Positions 44,396 through 51,506 of a stretch of 51,506 nt of DNA are shown piece after piece. The stretch comes from DASQBT01 sp049578545. GTDB lineage: Bacteria > Pseudomonadota > Gammaproteobacteria > Burkholderiales > Thiobacillaceae. Within the stretch, counting starts at the first letter, position 1. Every line of letters begins with the position of its first letter. The translations under genes were made by a program, and so were the position numbers. The stretch is taken from positions 1-51,506 of the forward strand of contig JBAUMF010000066.1 in assembly GCA_049578545.1 (NCBI GenBank), written 5' to 3'. The notes under the pieces were generated by a model. That model was given only the letters and a program-made list of their open reading frames with translations. It searched no databases and was not told the origin of the DNA.

Positions 44396-44819
44396 AAGGT
44401 CCCACATTGTGGAACCTGAGGAAGAGTCTCCTAAACGGGCAGAAACACGCTGCGCGATGACGGTGATCCACCCGGAAGAGATGGTCGAGGCATGTTTGCC
44501 GAAGGTCTGTTTAGCGTCGACAAGTGGTCATCCGGAAACGGCCACTTTATGGTTTAAGCTTCATCGCTGTTGGGGAGCGGGTAGTCTTTTCAGTGACCCC
44601 ATCTATTTTGCTGCCCAGAATCAGGATGTGTGCGCCTGCGTGTTCTTGTGGCGGAAAACCACATGCTCACGCCGCGTCGGGCGAGGCGGGCATTTCTGAT
44701 TGAGGCGAAGTTGAATCCATTTGAAGCAAAAATAGTAGAAGCGACCGGTTAGTCTGGATTCCATCTCGGCCAGTAACGACAATCGAACGCACTTTATCAA
44801 CAGTAACCTGGCAACTACC
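44396..44819. other. Gap between SRAP and phosphofructokinase genes
   Basis: A GTG-started plus-strand frame (44409-44699) has a plausible first third (VEPEEESPKRAETRC) but no family resemblance or clear ribosome site, so it is not called. The phosphofructokinase promoter should lie in the last 150 bp. Confidence 0.35.
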
Positions 44820-45917
44820 ATGACTCAATCCATCGGTATTCTCACCTCCGGCGGCGACACACCGGGTCTCAACGCCGCCATCCGCGGTGTCGGCAAAGCC
44901 TGTCTGTCCCATTACGGCATGCACATCATCGGTTTTCGCGACGGGTTTCGCGGCCTTATGGAAAACCGCACCATGGCGCTGGAAGGCAAAGCGCTATCCG
45001 GCATCCTCACCCAAGGCGGAACCATCCTCGGCACCAGCCGGGACAAGCCGCACAAGATGATGGTGAACGGCAAGGTGCTCGACATGACCGAGACCATCGT
45101 CGCTAACTACCACGCCAATCAACTCGATTGCCTAGTCTGCCTGGGTGGTGGAACCATGAAGAATGCGCTGCGCTTGAAGCAGGCAGGCCTCAACATCGTG
45201 ACTCTGCCGAAAACCATCGACAACGACGTGGCGCTGACCGAAACCACCTTCGGTTTCGATACCGCGCTCGGCATCGCCACCGACGCCATCGATCGCCTGC
45301 ACAGCACCGCGCACAGTCATCACCGCATCATCGTGGTTGAGATCATGGGTCACCGCGCCGGCTGGCTGGCATTGGGCGCCGGCATCGCTGGGGGCGCGGA
45401 CGTGATCTTGATCCCGGAAATTCCCTACAATGTGGAAACCGCGGCAGACGCAATCAAGGAGCGAAAACGCAAGGGCAAGCCGTTCAGCATCGTCGCGGTC
45501 GCGGAAGGTGCGCTTACGCAACAGGAATTCGTGGCGGAGCAGGCTAATGCCACCAAGAAGAAGGACAAGAAAGCGAAAGAAATCGTTGCCGAGCCCGAGC
45601 TGGTCTATGCCGAACGTACGTTGCGCCTGGCCCATCAACTCGAATTGCTGACCGGCCTGGAAGCTCGCCCGACCATCCTCGGTCACCTGCAACGCGGCGG
45701 CATACCCTCCGCCGCTGACCGCCTGCTCGCCACGCGTTTAGGCACAGCTGCCGCCGATCTGATTCATGCCAAGCAATATGGCTTTATGGTTGCTGCGCGC
45801 GGCGAATCGAGCGCACCAGTCGCATTGGAAGACGTTGCCGGTCAGGTCAAGACCGTACCGCCGGACCACCCCTGGGTGGCCAGCGCGCGTAGTGTGGGGA
45901 CGAGTTTCGGGAATTGA
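44820..45917 (+). CDS. 6-phosphofructokinase (ATP or PPi type)
   Basis: This 365-residue enzyme phosphorylates fructose 6-phosphate at C1. It has the N-terminal GILTSGGDTPGLNAAIRG, the catalytic TLPKTIDNDVALTE (Lys in place of the Gly of ATP-type PGTIDND, as in PPi and mixed types), EIMGHRAGWLALGAGIAGGAD, and HLQRGGIPSAADRLLATRLG. The phosphate-donor loop reads LGGGTMKN, neither GGDGS (ATP) nor GGDDS (PPi), and seems one residue shorter, so the donor cannot be assigned. A Lys-rich insert (NATKKKDKKAKEIV, near 245) is unusual. Confidence 0.9.
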   Translation: MTQSIGILTSGGDTPGLNAAIRGVGKACLSHYGMHIIGFRDGFRGLMENRTMALEGKALSGILTQGGTILGTSRDKPHKMMVNGKVLDMTETIVANYHANQLDCLVCLGGGTMKNALRLKQAGLNIVTLPKTIDNDVALTETTFGFDTALGIATDAIDRLHSTAHSHHRIIVVEIMGHRAGWLALGAGIAGGADVILIPEIPYNVETAADAIKERKRKGKPFSIVAVAEGALTQQEFVAEQANATKKKDKKAKEIVAEPELVYAERTLRLAHQLELLTGLEARPTILGHLQRGGIPSAADRLLATRLGTAAADLIHAKQYGFMVAARGESSAPVALEDVAGQVKTVPPDHPWVASARSVGTSFGN

Positions 45918-46437
45918 TTGAGAATCGACATGGGTCGCATTTATCCGGTATCCCGAATTTACTTTGGAGAATCCGCCTTCGGCTTTCTGCGTGGTCCAGA
46001 TGCGCATTGTTTGAAGTGGCGGAAATCAACGACGTATCGCGATCCACTGATGCGGTTGAAAGTTTCCCTGGTCGAGTGAAATAAACCGGGGGCACCATCT
46101 TCCTTCTAACTTTACAATTCCAGACCGATGGCAGCTTAGGTTGTAACACCGGATATTTCGGACGATCTCCTTCAATCTCCTTGGATGGCCGACAACGGGC
46201 CAATCGCGTCAACGCGCATACTGCCGTTCCCATCCAAACATAGCCTGCAATTGCAGCGAGAAGCCGCTGCGATCCTGCGATGTGCCATTGTATAGTGCAG
46301 GAATCGGGGCTGCGGCAACCTAGCGAAATAACACTGGTGCTTGAAAATGCGCACATCGCCGTCTTCTCATAATCGGTGTTTATACGATGAAGGCTATAGA
46401 AGTTGTAAGTTCGACATGTCGAAGCTAGGATGTTGGC
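45918..46437. other. Gap without supported gene
   Basis: These 520 bp hold no recognised gene. A minus-strand frame (45847-46446, 199 residues) includes stretches that read like protein (GDRPKYPVLQPKL) but overlaps the phosphofructokinase end and has no ribosome site. It might be a remnant. Confidence 0.35.
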
Positions 46438-46968
46438 GTGAACCAATACGCGCTCTTACCCATGGAATCGCAAGTGAAAGCTATAACGGTTCGTTTTCTT
46501 GTCGCCCTGTTATTTTCAAGCTCGCAAGTCCATGCGGAAGGCCGTTGGAATATCAATTTCGATGCAACCACAGAGGACCGTGTGGGCCAGCAGCTGGCTT
46601 CTGAATTGCGGAACAAACTTGCTACATCGCCGCGATATGGTTTCCGAACAGGAGAGGAAGATTCGATGTTCTCTTTGAAAATGGTGACGCTTGATCCGTT
46701 TGATGGCCGACAGAACCCACAGAGCGCAACCGTTTATTCTTGTGTGATGCTCATAAGCGACCCAAAGCACCCAGCAATGTGGCATTACGTAAGTCAACTT
46801 GTCGGCATATGTCTCGGTCAGGCAATGGCAAACTGTGTATCAACCATCTATTCCGAGATGGACACGAGCTTTGCTCCGATAACACAACGGTTAGATCGAC
46901 GCATGAACAAGGCGCTGAAGCCGTCACCGCCTCAACCGGCCTCGAAGATGCCGAAAAGCCCGACGTAG
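46438..46968 (+). CDS. Secreted protein of unknown function
   Basis: This 176-residue protein has a signal peptide (VKAITVRFLVALLFSSSQVHA) and then a folded-looking part with NINFDATTEDRVGQQLASELRNKL and four Cys (SCVML, GICLG, NCVST among them). No family is recognised. The start is GTG at 46438 with AGGA 7 nt upstream; an ATG at 46462 would give a shorter signal peptide. GC content is lower than in neighbours (AT-rich codons such as AAC/ATA), which suggests transfer. Confidence 0.55.
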   Translation: MNQYALLPMESQVKAITVRFLVALLFSSSQVHAEGRWNINFDATTEDRVGQQLASELRNKLATSPRYGFRTGEEDSMFSLKMVTLDPFDGRQNPQSATVYSCVMLISDPKHPAMWHYVSQLVGICLGQAMANCVSTIYSEMDTSFAPITQRLDRRMNKALKPSPPQPASKMPKSPT

Positions 46969-47142
46969 CTAGTCAGTTGTGGGTTACAAAGAAGCTCGGC
47001 GGCAGATAGTGTGGATAGGAGCGACGCTCTGCCGGGTAGCGGGATTTCGCCCGACCGCTGGCACCGTCAGGAAATTAAGGGGAAAAGCGTAGACGGCGCT
47101 GTGATCCTTTTGCGGCACCAGCGCTAGAGACCTCTCGCATAA

Positions 47143-48102
47143 ATGGCAAAATTATTGTCACACCTTTGTTCTCTCGTTATCCGGACGCACGACGCAGATC
47201 CGATTCTGGATCGCGCCGTCGAGAGGGCGGTGGATCGGGTGGCCCCCCGCCTGAAGCAATTCCGCGGTTATCCGAAACGCTATCGTCCCGCTGTGCAGCG
47301 CGTCGTTGCCCGTGTTCGACAGCTGTCCAGCGACGTGCCTGGACCGGTGACACTCGACGCAGCGCACTACAGCCGCGATCTTTTCGTCCACGCTCTGTTC
47401 GGCGCAGCGAAGGACATCACACAATTGTGCTCCACGCCCTCCATGCACACCTACGTCACGCAGCACGGCCGCGGTGAGTTGTATGCCCTGCTATCCATGC
47501 GCCGGGTGGAGAAAGCGGTCTTTGGCTTGGAACTTGACGGCGAAGTGCTGCGTCGGGACGTGGCTCAGCGGGTGAACCTCTTCACCGATCACCAGTTGAT
47601 CGCTCCTGCGCCGACAGAAAAAGAGGCACGAGAGAATCTACTCTGGTATCTATTTGACCATTACATGGAACATGTAGCCCAGGGCCTGAACCGGTTGCGT
47701 GACGAGCGCCAACGGCTGGCCCAGGAAAAGGACCTTGCCCTGGCACGTCTCCGTTGCGTTAGCGCCGACCAGCTTACGGCTCGACAGCAGGAACTGGACG
47801 AGCTGCTCGCAAATTTGGGCGAGGCCAGCGCAACCCTCGACCTTGACTACATGGGCGAGGTGTTCGAAGTGGTGCTGTCCCATCCCGAAGACTGCCTCGC
47901 GCTCGTCGTGCAGCGCCTGAGTCTCGACACCATGGGCGTAATCCATGCCGATGCCACCCACCCTGGCGTGGTACCCCTGGATTTCGTCGAACTTCATGAG
48001 CGTGATCGGGAAACACGCACCGTGGTCCTCGTCCATTGCCCGCAAGTAAATCCGATTTCCTCCAGTGATCGGTTAGAGGAAGCGCGGCAATTGCTGGGTT
48101 GA
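47143..48102 (+). CDS. Conserved-looking orphan protein, 319 residues
   Basis: This protein has no signal peptide or helices in the membrane. The first 100 residues are rich in Arg (RAVDRVAPRLKQFRGYPKRYRPAV); the middle has DITQLCSTPSMHTYVTQHGRGELYALL; about 180-230 forms a coiled coil (LNRLRDERQRLAQEKDLALARL; LTARQQELDELLANL), followed by a beta-rich end (LVVQRLSLDTMGVIHAD). I do not recognise the family. It may bind nucleic acid, given the basic start, but this is a guess. Confidence 0.65.
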   Translation: MAKLLSHLCSLVIRTHDADPILDRAVERAVDRVAPRLKQFRGYPKRYRPAVQRVVARVRQLSSDVPGPVTLDAAHYSRDLFVHALFGAAKDITQLCSTPSMHTYVTQHGRGELYALLSMRRVEKAVFGLELDGEVLRRDVAQRVNLFTDHQLIAPAPTEKEARENLLWYLFDHYMEHVAQGLNRLRDERQRLAQEKDLALARLRCVSADQLTARQQELDELLANLGEASATLDLDYMGEVFEVVLSHPEDCLALVVQRLSLDTMGVIHADATHPGVVPLDFVELHERDRETRTVVLVHCPQVNPISSSDRLEEARQLLG

Positions 48103-48363
48103 AGCGGTCATCCCCGAATTCCTCGGTGTGCCTGTTGCGCCTCATTGTTCCCCTCAAGGTCAGATTGAACCTCATAACGGGTCTACTGAAACGGAGCAAG
48201 ACTAAATAAGTCTATAGCGCTCATAAAGGAATATGTAATCAATCTGCAGGAAGATTTGGGCTATTTTCTTGAGGCCTTATTGCCGTTAAAACGAGGTAAG
48301 TCTTCCAGACAAGACGACTAACGCAAAAATGATGGCTGGCCAAATGGAAATGGTGATGAACAG

Positions 48364-48645
48364 ATGAAGCATCAGGTCGATTACGTAAGCGATTGGTTCA
48401 TGCCCAGCAGTGACCTGCGTGCAGATGCCCTTGTGGCGGTAGCGCACAAGTCAAAAGATGTTGGAGTGTATCGCGTGAAGGATGTTGGCTGCGGCACCAT
48501 GACCCTGTTCCATGGCGGCGTCTCCTTTGCTGTTGGAACACAGCTCGTCGTCCATGACTTTCAGCAGCTGGTGCCGAATACATCGAAGCCATTTTCCGCG
48601 ACGGTTGTGGCAAACAATCATCAGGATATTCAAATCGCCTGGTAA
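48364..48645 (+). CDS. Small hypothetical protein
   Basis: This 93-residue protein has a beta-rich composition (VGVYRVKDVGCGTMTLFHGG; FAVGTQLVVHDFQQ; FSATVVANNHQDIQIAW), suggesting a small barrel. No family is recognised. The ATG at 48364 is preceded by weak GAACAG. A gene-free 261 bp lies upstream. Confidence 0.5.
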   Translation: MKHQVDYVSDWFMPSSDLRADALVAVAHKSKDVGVYRVKDVGCGTMTLFHGGVSFAVGTQLVVHDFQQLVPNTSKPFSATVVANNHQDIQIAW

Positions 48646-49001
48646 TTAATCCTGTCGCGAGAAGGCGAATGGGGGAGGCGATGATGCTGCTGGACACCAA
48701 GTCGAAATCTGTACCGGCCCAAGCACGCATATGGTGTCATTCCAAAACTGACAGCGCGCCGACAACTGGTTGCAGGTACAACTAGGAGCTACGGCTAGCG
48801 CGGCGACCAGGAGCAGTCTTTAGGAAATCGACTGCCGCCCCTTCCATGATCTGCCAAATAATTTTCCTGTTATGCGCATAAGAATTCCCTGCTCGTTTCT
48901 GGCGTGCGCAACTTCAAATGCGGTGGGAATGCCGTCCTGGCGATGGTCTCGGGCAATTCGAGGTCTACGTACACCCCGTAAACGGGCAAATCTTCCCTGT
49001 A

Positions 49002-49064
49002 ATTTTCCCTTTTCTAGGGAATTTACACCTGAGACAGGTTCGCACCAGACTGCGCCCACCGCCA
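49002..49064 (+). repeat. 63-bp repeat, copy 1
   Basis: It runs ATTTTCCC...CTAGGGAATTT...GAGACAGGTTCGCACCAGAC...CCACCGCCA and contains a short inverted repeat TTCCC/GGGAA. Its pair (50289-50352) is nearly identical, with one base inserted. It overlaps copy B of the 103-bp repeat by 6 bases. Confidence 0.85.
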
Positions 49065-49161
49065 GCTAGTCCGAGCCCTTCCGAGTGAAGGGCTCTCTAT
49101 TTGGCAAGTCCCCGCACTACATGTGCTGCCAGGGGACACAGCCATTCTCAGTTTGGCCATC
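49059..49161 (+). repeat. 103-bp direct repeat, copy B
   Basis: It pairs with copy A (42675-42777) and has the same hairpin AGCCCTTC-CGAGT-GAAGGGCT at 49074-49094. The two copies bracket 6.3 kb (42778-49058). Most differences lie in the middle (49114-49140). Confidence 0.85.
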
Positions 49162-49193
49162 GCCCTGCGTTTCATGAGACTGCGCAACACGAG

Positions 49194-49550
49194 CTAAGGT
49201 GCAGGCATCTGGACCGGATGTGTAGGTCTGATCGGGCTCCTGGTCGAGTGCGACGGCGGCCCCGTATTGGGTGGTGAGGCGGAGGGGATGTATCTGCCAT
49301 TCCTTGCTTCATGCAGCTGACGACTTAGTTCCCTTACCTGCTCAGCTAGCTGGGCATTTTGTTGGAGCAGTGCCTCAACCTGTTCGCTCACATGAGCATT
49401 GTCATCGCGGCAGCCGGCTGTGTTGCCATGCAATGGCGCGGTCGAGATTACCAGGTCGCCAGCCAGACCAGGCTGTGCGAGCAAGGCAGAGGCGAGAATG
49501 CAACTTGCCAGAGTGGCGCCGATACCTGAATGAATACCAATAAATGTCAT
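49194..49550 (-). CDS. Small secreted coiled-coil protein
   Basis: This 118-residue protein has a signal peptide (GATLASCILASALLAQPGLAGD), a leucine-zipper-like segment (EQVEALLQQNAQLAEQVREL) and a Pro/Thr-rich tail (SPPNTGPPSHSTRSPIRPTH). No family is recognised. The start at 49550 gives the signal peptide; a longer frame from 49604 overlaps the previous gene by 20 nt. It follows the two-helix protein on the same strand. Confidence 0.5.
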   Translation of the reverse strand: MTFIGIHSGIGATLASCILASALLAQPGLAGDLVISTAPLHGNTAGCRDDNAHVSEQVEALLQQNAQLAEQVRELSRQLHEARNGRYIPSASPPNTGPPSHSTRSPIRPTHPVQMPAP

Positions 49551-49584
49551 TACGAAGTCGTCCAGGTTTAAAGGTGTTCCAGCG

Positions 49585-49863
49585 CTATGTTCCCGAATCA
49601 TCATAGTAGCGTTCGCCGCTTTGCGGATCGAACAGGACCTTGACGGTCTTCTTGCTCACTGGATCCTCGAAAACCTCGCCGGTCGACTGCAGGTTTCGTT
49701 TCGCCGGGGGAGCCCGGTGATACGCGGAGCGCTCGAACACGATTCCGAGTATCAGGATCGCTGCCAGCACGATCAGTTGCCAGCCAGGCAGGATGCCGGT
49801 GGCCGCCAGGACCGCTCCAATGGCACCGAGTATCACCAGGCCAATCAGGGTCCCGCGTTTCAA
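49585..49863 (-). CDS. Small two-helix membrane protein
   Basis: This 92-residue protein has two hydrophobic segments (LIGLVILGAIGAVLAATGI; WQLIVLAAILILGIVF) and a polar end (VSKKTVKVLFDPQSGERYYDD). No family is recognised. It follows the YbjQ-type gene by 2 bp, so the two are probably one transcript. Confidence 0.6.
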   Translation of the reverse strand: MKRGTLIGLVILGAIGAVLAATGILPGWQLIVLAAILILGIVFERSAYHRAPPAKRNLQSTGEVFEDPVSKKTVKVLFDPQSGERYYDDSGT

Positions 49864-49865
49864 GT

Positions 49866-50186
49866 TCAGACCTTCTCAACCACGACTGCGGTTCCATACG
49901 CCACGATCTCGCTCATGACCTGGCCGATCTCGCTGGAGTCAAAACGCATCATGACGACGGCATTGCCACCCATGGCCGAGGCATTCTTGACCAGCCGGTC
50001 GACCGCGTGGCGACGGGCTTCTTCCAGCATCTGGGTATATTCGGTGATTTCTCCGCCCACGAGCGAGCGCAGCCCGGCCATGAAATTCCCGCCGAATCCG
50101 CGCGATCTTACTGTCACGCCAAAGGCCTGCCCCAAGACCTTGGTCACGCGATATCCCGGCATGTCTTCTGTGGTGACGACGATCAA
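49866..50186 (-). CDS. YbjQ-family (UPF0145) protein
   Basis: This 106-residue protein matches YbjQ: TTEDMPGYRVTKVLGQAFG, GGEITEYTQMLEEARRHAVDRLVKNASAMGGNAVVMMRFDSSEI. It forms pentamers and is of unknown role, with metal binding proposed. It starts with TTG, supported by AAGGAG 6 nt upstream. It lies between the two copies of the 63-bp repeat. Confidence 0.9.
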   Translation of the reverse strand: MIVVTTEDMPGYRVTKVLGQAFGVTVRSRGFGGNFMAGLRSLVGGEITEYTQMLEEARRHAVDRLVKNASAMGGNAVVMMRFDSSEIGQVMSEIVAYGTAVVVEKV

Positions 50187-50288
50187 TTCGTTCTCCTTAA
50201 AGATCTAATAACGTCAATATTCGGACCCGACTTGACTGTCCAGAAGAGGACATCCTGCTCAATCGCGAACCGGCGAATTTTGCGTGGC

Positions 50289-50352
50289 ATTTTCCCGATT
50301 CTAGGGAATTTCATGCTTGAGACAGGTTCGCACCAGACTTCGCCCACCGCCA
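50289..50352 (+). repeat. 63/64-bp repeat, copy 2
   Basis: It pairs with 49002-49064 and ends CCACCGCCA just 16 bp before the -10 box of tRNA-Arg. It has one base more than copy 1 (after AATTT). Confidence 0.85.
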
Positions 50353-50368
50353 CCTTTTCATTTTTCTG

Positions 50369-50374
50369 TATAAT
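50369..50374 (+). promoter_or_regulatory. -10 box of tRNA-Arg
   Basis: TATAAT lies 11 bases before the tRNA. A TTTTCA-like sequence about 17 bp upstream (50355-50360) may be the -35 box but is close to the repeat end. Confidence 0.6.
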
Positions 50375-50385
50375 CTCGCCTTCGC

Positions 50386-50462
50386 GCGCCCGTAGCTCAG
50401 CTGGATAGAGTACCTGGCTACGAACCAGGGGGTCGGGAGTTCGAATCTCTCCGGGCGCGCCA
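50386..50462 (+). tRNA. tRNA-Arg(ACG)
   Basis: This 77-nt tRNA has acceptor stem GCGCCCG/CGGGCGC, D arm GCTCAGCTGGATAGAGT, anticodon stem CCTGG/CCAGG with loop CTACGAA (ACG at 50420-50422, read as inosine-CG), T loop TTCGAAT, discriminator G and encoded CCA. Confidence 0.97.
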
Positions 50463-51211
50463 CAAAATCAAAGGGTTAGCAAATGCTAGCCATTTTTATT
50501 TTCAGCCGGCTAGCATTGGGCTAGCCGAACGAATGTCAAAAGATTTTCGATTTTCAATCAACAAGATTGGTATCTGCCTTGACTACGTTGTCTGATCAGG
50601 TAATGGGAGAACCCTTTGGCCTTTGGGCTAAAAGGCCATATCTGCGCGCCTGCAACTCGGTCCCCGCGGCGCAGACGGCCTTGGGAAGGTAGTTCAGCTT
50701 CTACAACGCTCGACGACCGCACCAGTCGCTTGACGGCCAGATGCCGGATGAGATTTACTTCAGCAAGTTGCCGCAATAGAAACTCGCGGCATGAGGAACG
50801 CAAGGCCCCACTTATCCAAGCAGATTTGCTGTCCAATCAAACGGGGGCCGTTCTGACTACGGCCGACAGGGTGATGGGTAAGGATGGGGCACATTGCTCG
50901 AGCATGTCGTGTCGGAAAGCGATTATGCGGGTTCCTCGGGCTGGAAATAATGCGATATCTCCAGCCGAGGAAACCGAGGTCGCACGTCGCGAGCCACTAT
51001 CGCCACAATGTTTCCCTTCGGGCGCTATCTACGGCGTGCCGACTAAGTGCCCAGGCATTGACCCAGTCAGGCAACCTAACATTCCTTCTGCCGCCAAAAC
51101 CTAGCACCTATTCCCGTCGGGTTGTGGGCCCAGCAGAAACATGTGCGCAAGGGGAAGGTAAAATGCACCCAAGGGCCCTGCGCCTGATGCCTCCCAATCG
51201 AAAGGATCCCC
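50463..51211. other. Region without supported gene after tRNA-Arg
   Basis: About 750 bp hold the terminator and an extra hairpin. Long open frames (50558-50836 minus; 50616-51104 and 50884-51228 plus) show no family resemblance, no ribosome sites and mutual overlap. They may be remnants of inserted DNA. Confidence 0.4.
50474..50502 (+). terminator. Terminator of tRNA-Arg
   Basis: GGTTAGC-AAAT-GCTAGCC (7-bp stem with one G-T pair) is followed by ATTTTTATTTT. A second hairpin, CGGCTAGC-ATTGG-GCTAGCCG, lies just beyond at 50507-50527 and shares GCTAGCC. Confidence 0.85.
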
Positions 51212-51394
51212 ATGGCAATGACAGTTGAAATCAAAGACAACAAACTTCATATTGAAATTGATCTGGAACCCCCCACACCATCGTCCTCAGGTAAAACCCT
51301 GGTGGTCGCCAGTACCCATGGGAATACCGTTACGACAGCCATGGTTAACGGGAAACCCGTCACGATCGGGCTGAATGCCTATATCAAGCCTTGA
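51212..51394 (+). CDS. Small conserved-type hypothetical protein, 60 residues
   Basis: This protein reads MAMTVEIKDNKLHIEIDLE, then SGKTLVVASTHGNTVTTAMV and NGKPVTIGLNAYIK. The pattern 'SGK-LVAST-GN...V-GKPV-VGLNAYI' is one I have seen in small hypothetical proteins of many proteobacteria, but no function is known. AAGGATC lies before the ATG. It has no signal peptide. Confidence 0.7.
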   Translation: MAMTVEIKDNKLHIEIDLEPPTPSSSGKTLVVASTHGNTVTTAMVNGKPVTIGLNAYIKP

Positions 51395-51480
51395 AACGGG
51401 AGTCATGGTTCCAGTTTAGCCATCTGGGGTGGCATGGCTATAGTAGTCCCAAACCGGCCAGGATCAGTTTGCCCAATTCC

Positions 51481-51506
51481 ATGAAGATTCTTGAATACAC
51501 GGGTCT
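51481..51506 (+). CDS. Possible start of a gene cut by the window edge
   Basis: An ATG at 51481 opens MKILEYTG to the last base. The upstream AGGA is about 14 nt away. Too little is present to name it. Confidence 0.2.

Larger units (their letters stand above)
48646..49193. other. Non-coding region containing repeats
   Basis: This 548-bp region holds repeat copy B and the first copy of the 63-bp repeat. A short plus-strand frame at 48680 (MMLLDTKSKS, 34 residues, with a GGGGGAGG site) may be spurious. The first 350 bp look unstructured. Confidence 0.5.

Noticed and set aside
45847..46446. 199-residue minus-strand open frame
   Set aside because: No ribosome site, partly antisense to the phosphofructokinase gene, no family seen; could be a remnant but cannot be supported.
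50616..51228. Two overlapping plus-strand open frames of 162 and 114 residues
   Set aside because: They overlap each other, lack ribosome sites and show no resemblance to any family.
1..51506. CRISPR array, IS element or prophage
   Set aside because: No regularly spaced repeats, transposase, integrase or phage structural genes are visible.

Overview
The window looks like a chromosomal stretch of a free-living betaproteobacterium, most likely from the Nitrosomonadales (the Gallionella, Sulfuricella and Thiobacillus side). This rests on recognised gene families and their order: MutL with the endonuclease motif, mutL-amiC-tsaE, queG-murI, RND metal efflux with a DUF3240 gene, and many c-type cytochromes. 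It is not based on a database match. Most genes are tightly packed, with many ATGA start/stop overlaps. The right end, from about 42.5 kb, is looser, richer in orphans, and carries repeats next to two tRNA genes.

Layout: (1) 0.4-4.4 kb holds a redox cluster: a DUF302 protein, a nine-heme cytochrome c fused to a diheme cytochrome b domain (CbcL-like), a monoheme cytochrome c and, divergently, a cytochrome P460. (2) 4.7-8.3 kb holds an OprB-type porin broken by a frameshift in a G run and a divergent TctD/TctE-like two-component system. (3) 8.4-15.9 kb is housekeeping: fabI, mutL, an N-acetylmuramoyl-L-alanine amidase, tsaE, queG, murI, a broken small gene and a ferredoxin-NADP reductase. (4) 16.0-22.7 kb is a heavy-metal RND efflux operon (His-rich small protein, CzcB-, CzcA-, DUF3240- and CzcC-like). 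(5) 23.0-28.9 kb has a DUF488 gene and an apparent cyclic-nucleotide operon: SH3 protein, M48 protease, CHASE2 adenylate cyclase, class II-type cyclic nucleotide phosphodiesterase, and a thioredoxin-HEAT protein. (6) 29.2-33.7 kb is an MCE/Mla-type lipid transport operon whose ATPase subunit is a degenerate remnant, then a split YeeE/YedE pair and an SCP2-like secreted protein. (7) 33.7-42.5 kb holds a SlyD-like isomerase, a DUF4139 protein, an EAL-HDOD protein, a PolB-like exonuclease, rlmD, beta-carbonic anhydrase, a Bax-inhibitor-1 family protein, lysC and tRNA-Ser(GCU). (8) 42.5-51.5 kb is an accessory-looking region with a 103-bp direct repeat at both ends of a 6.3-kb block, a 63-bp repeat ahead of tRNA-Arg(ACG), an SRAP protein lacking its catalytic Cys2, a phosphofructokinase, YbjQ and several orphans.

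The most unusual items are the CbcL-like cytochrome outside its known Geobacter context, the cyclase/phosphodiesterase/thioredoxin-HEAT operon, the dead ABC subunit in the MCE operon, the SRAP Cys2-to-Arg change, and the tRNA-linked repeats. No IS element, integrase, phage module or CRISPR array was found.
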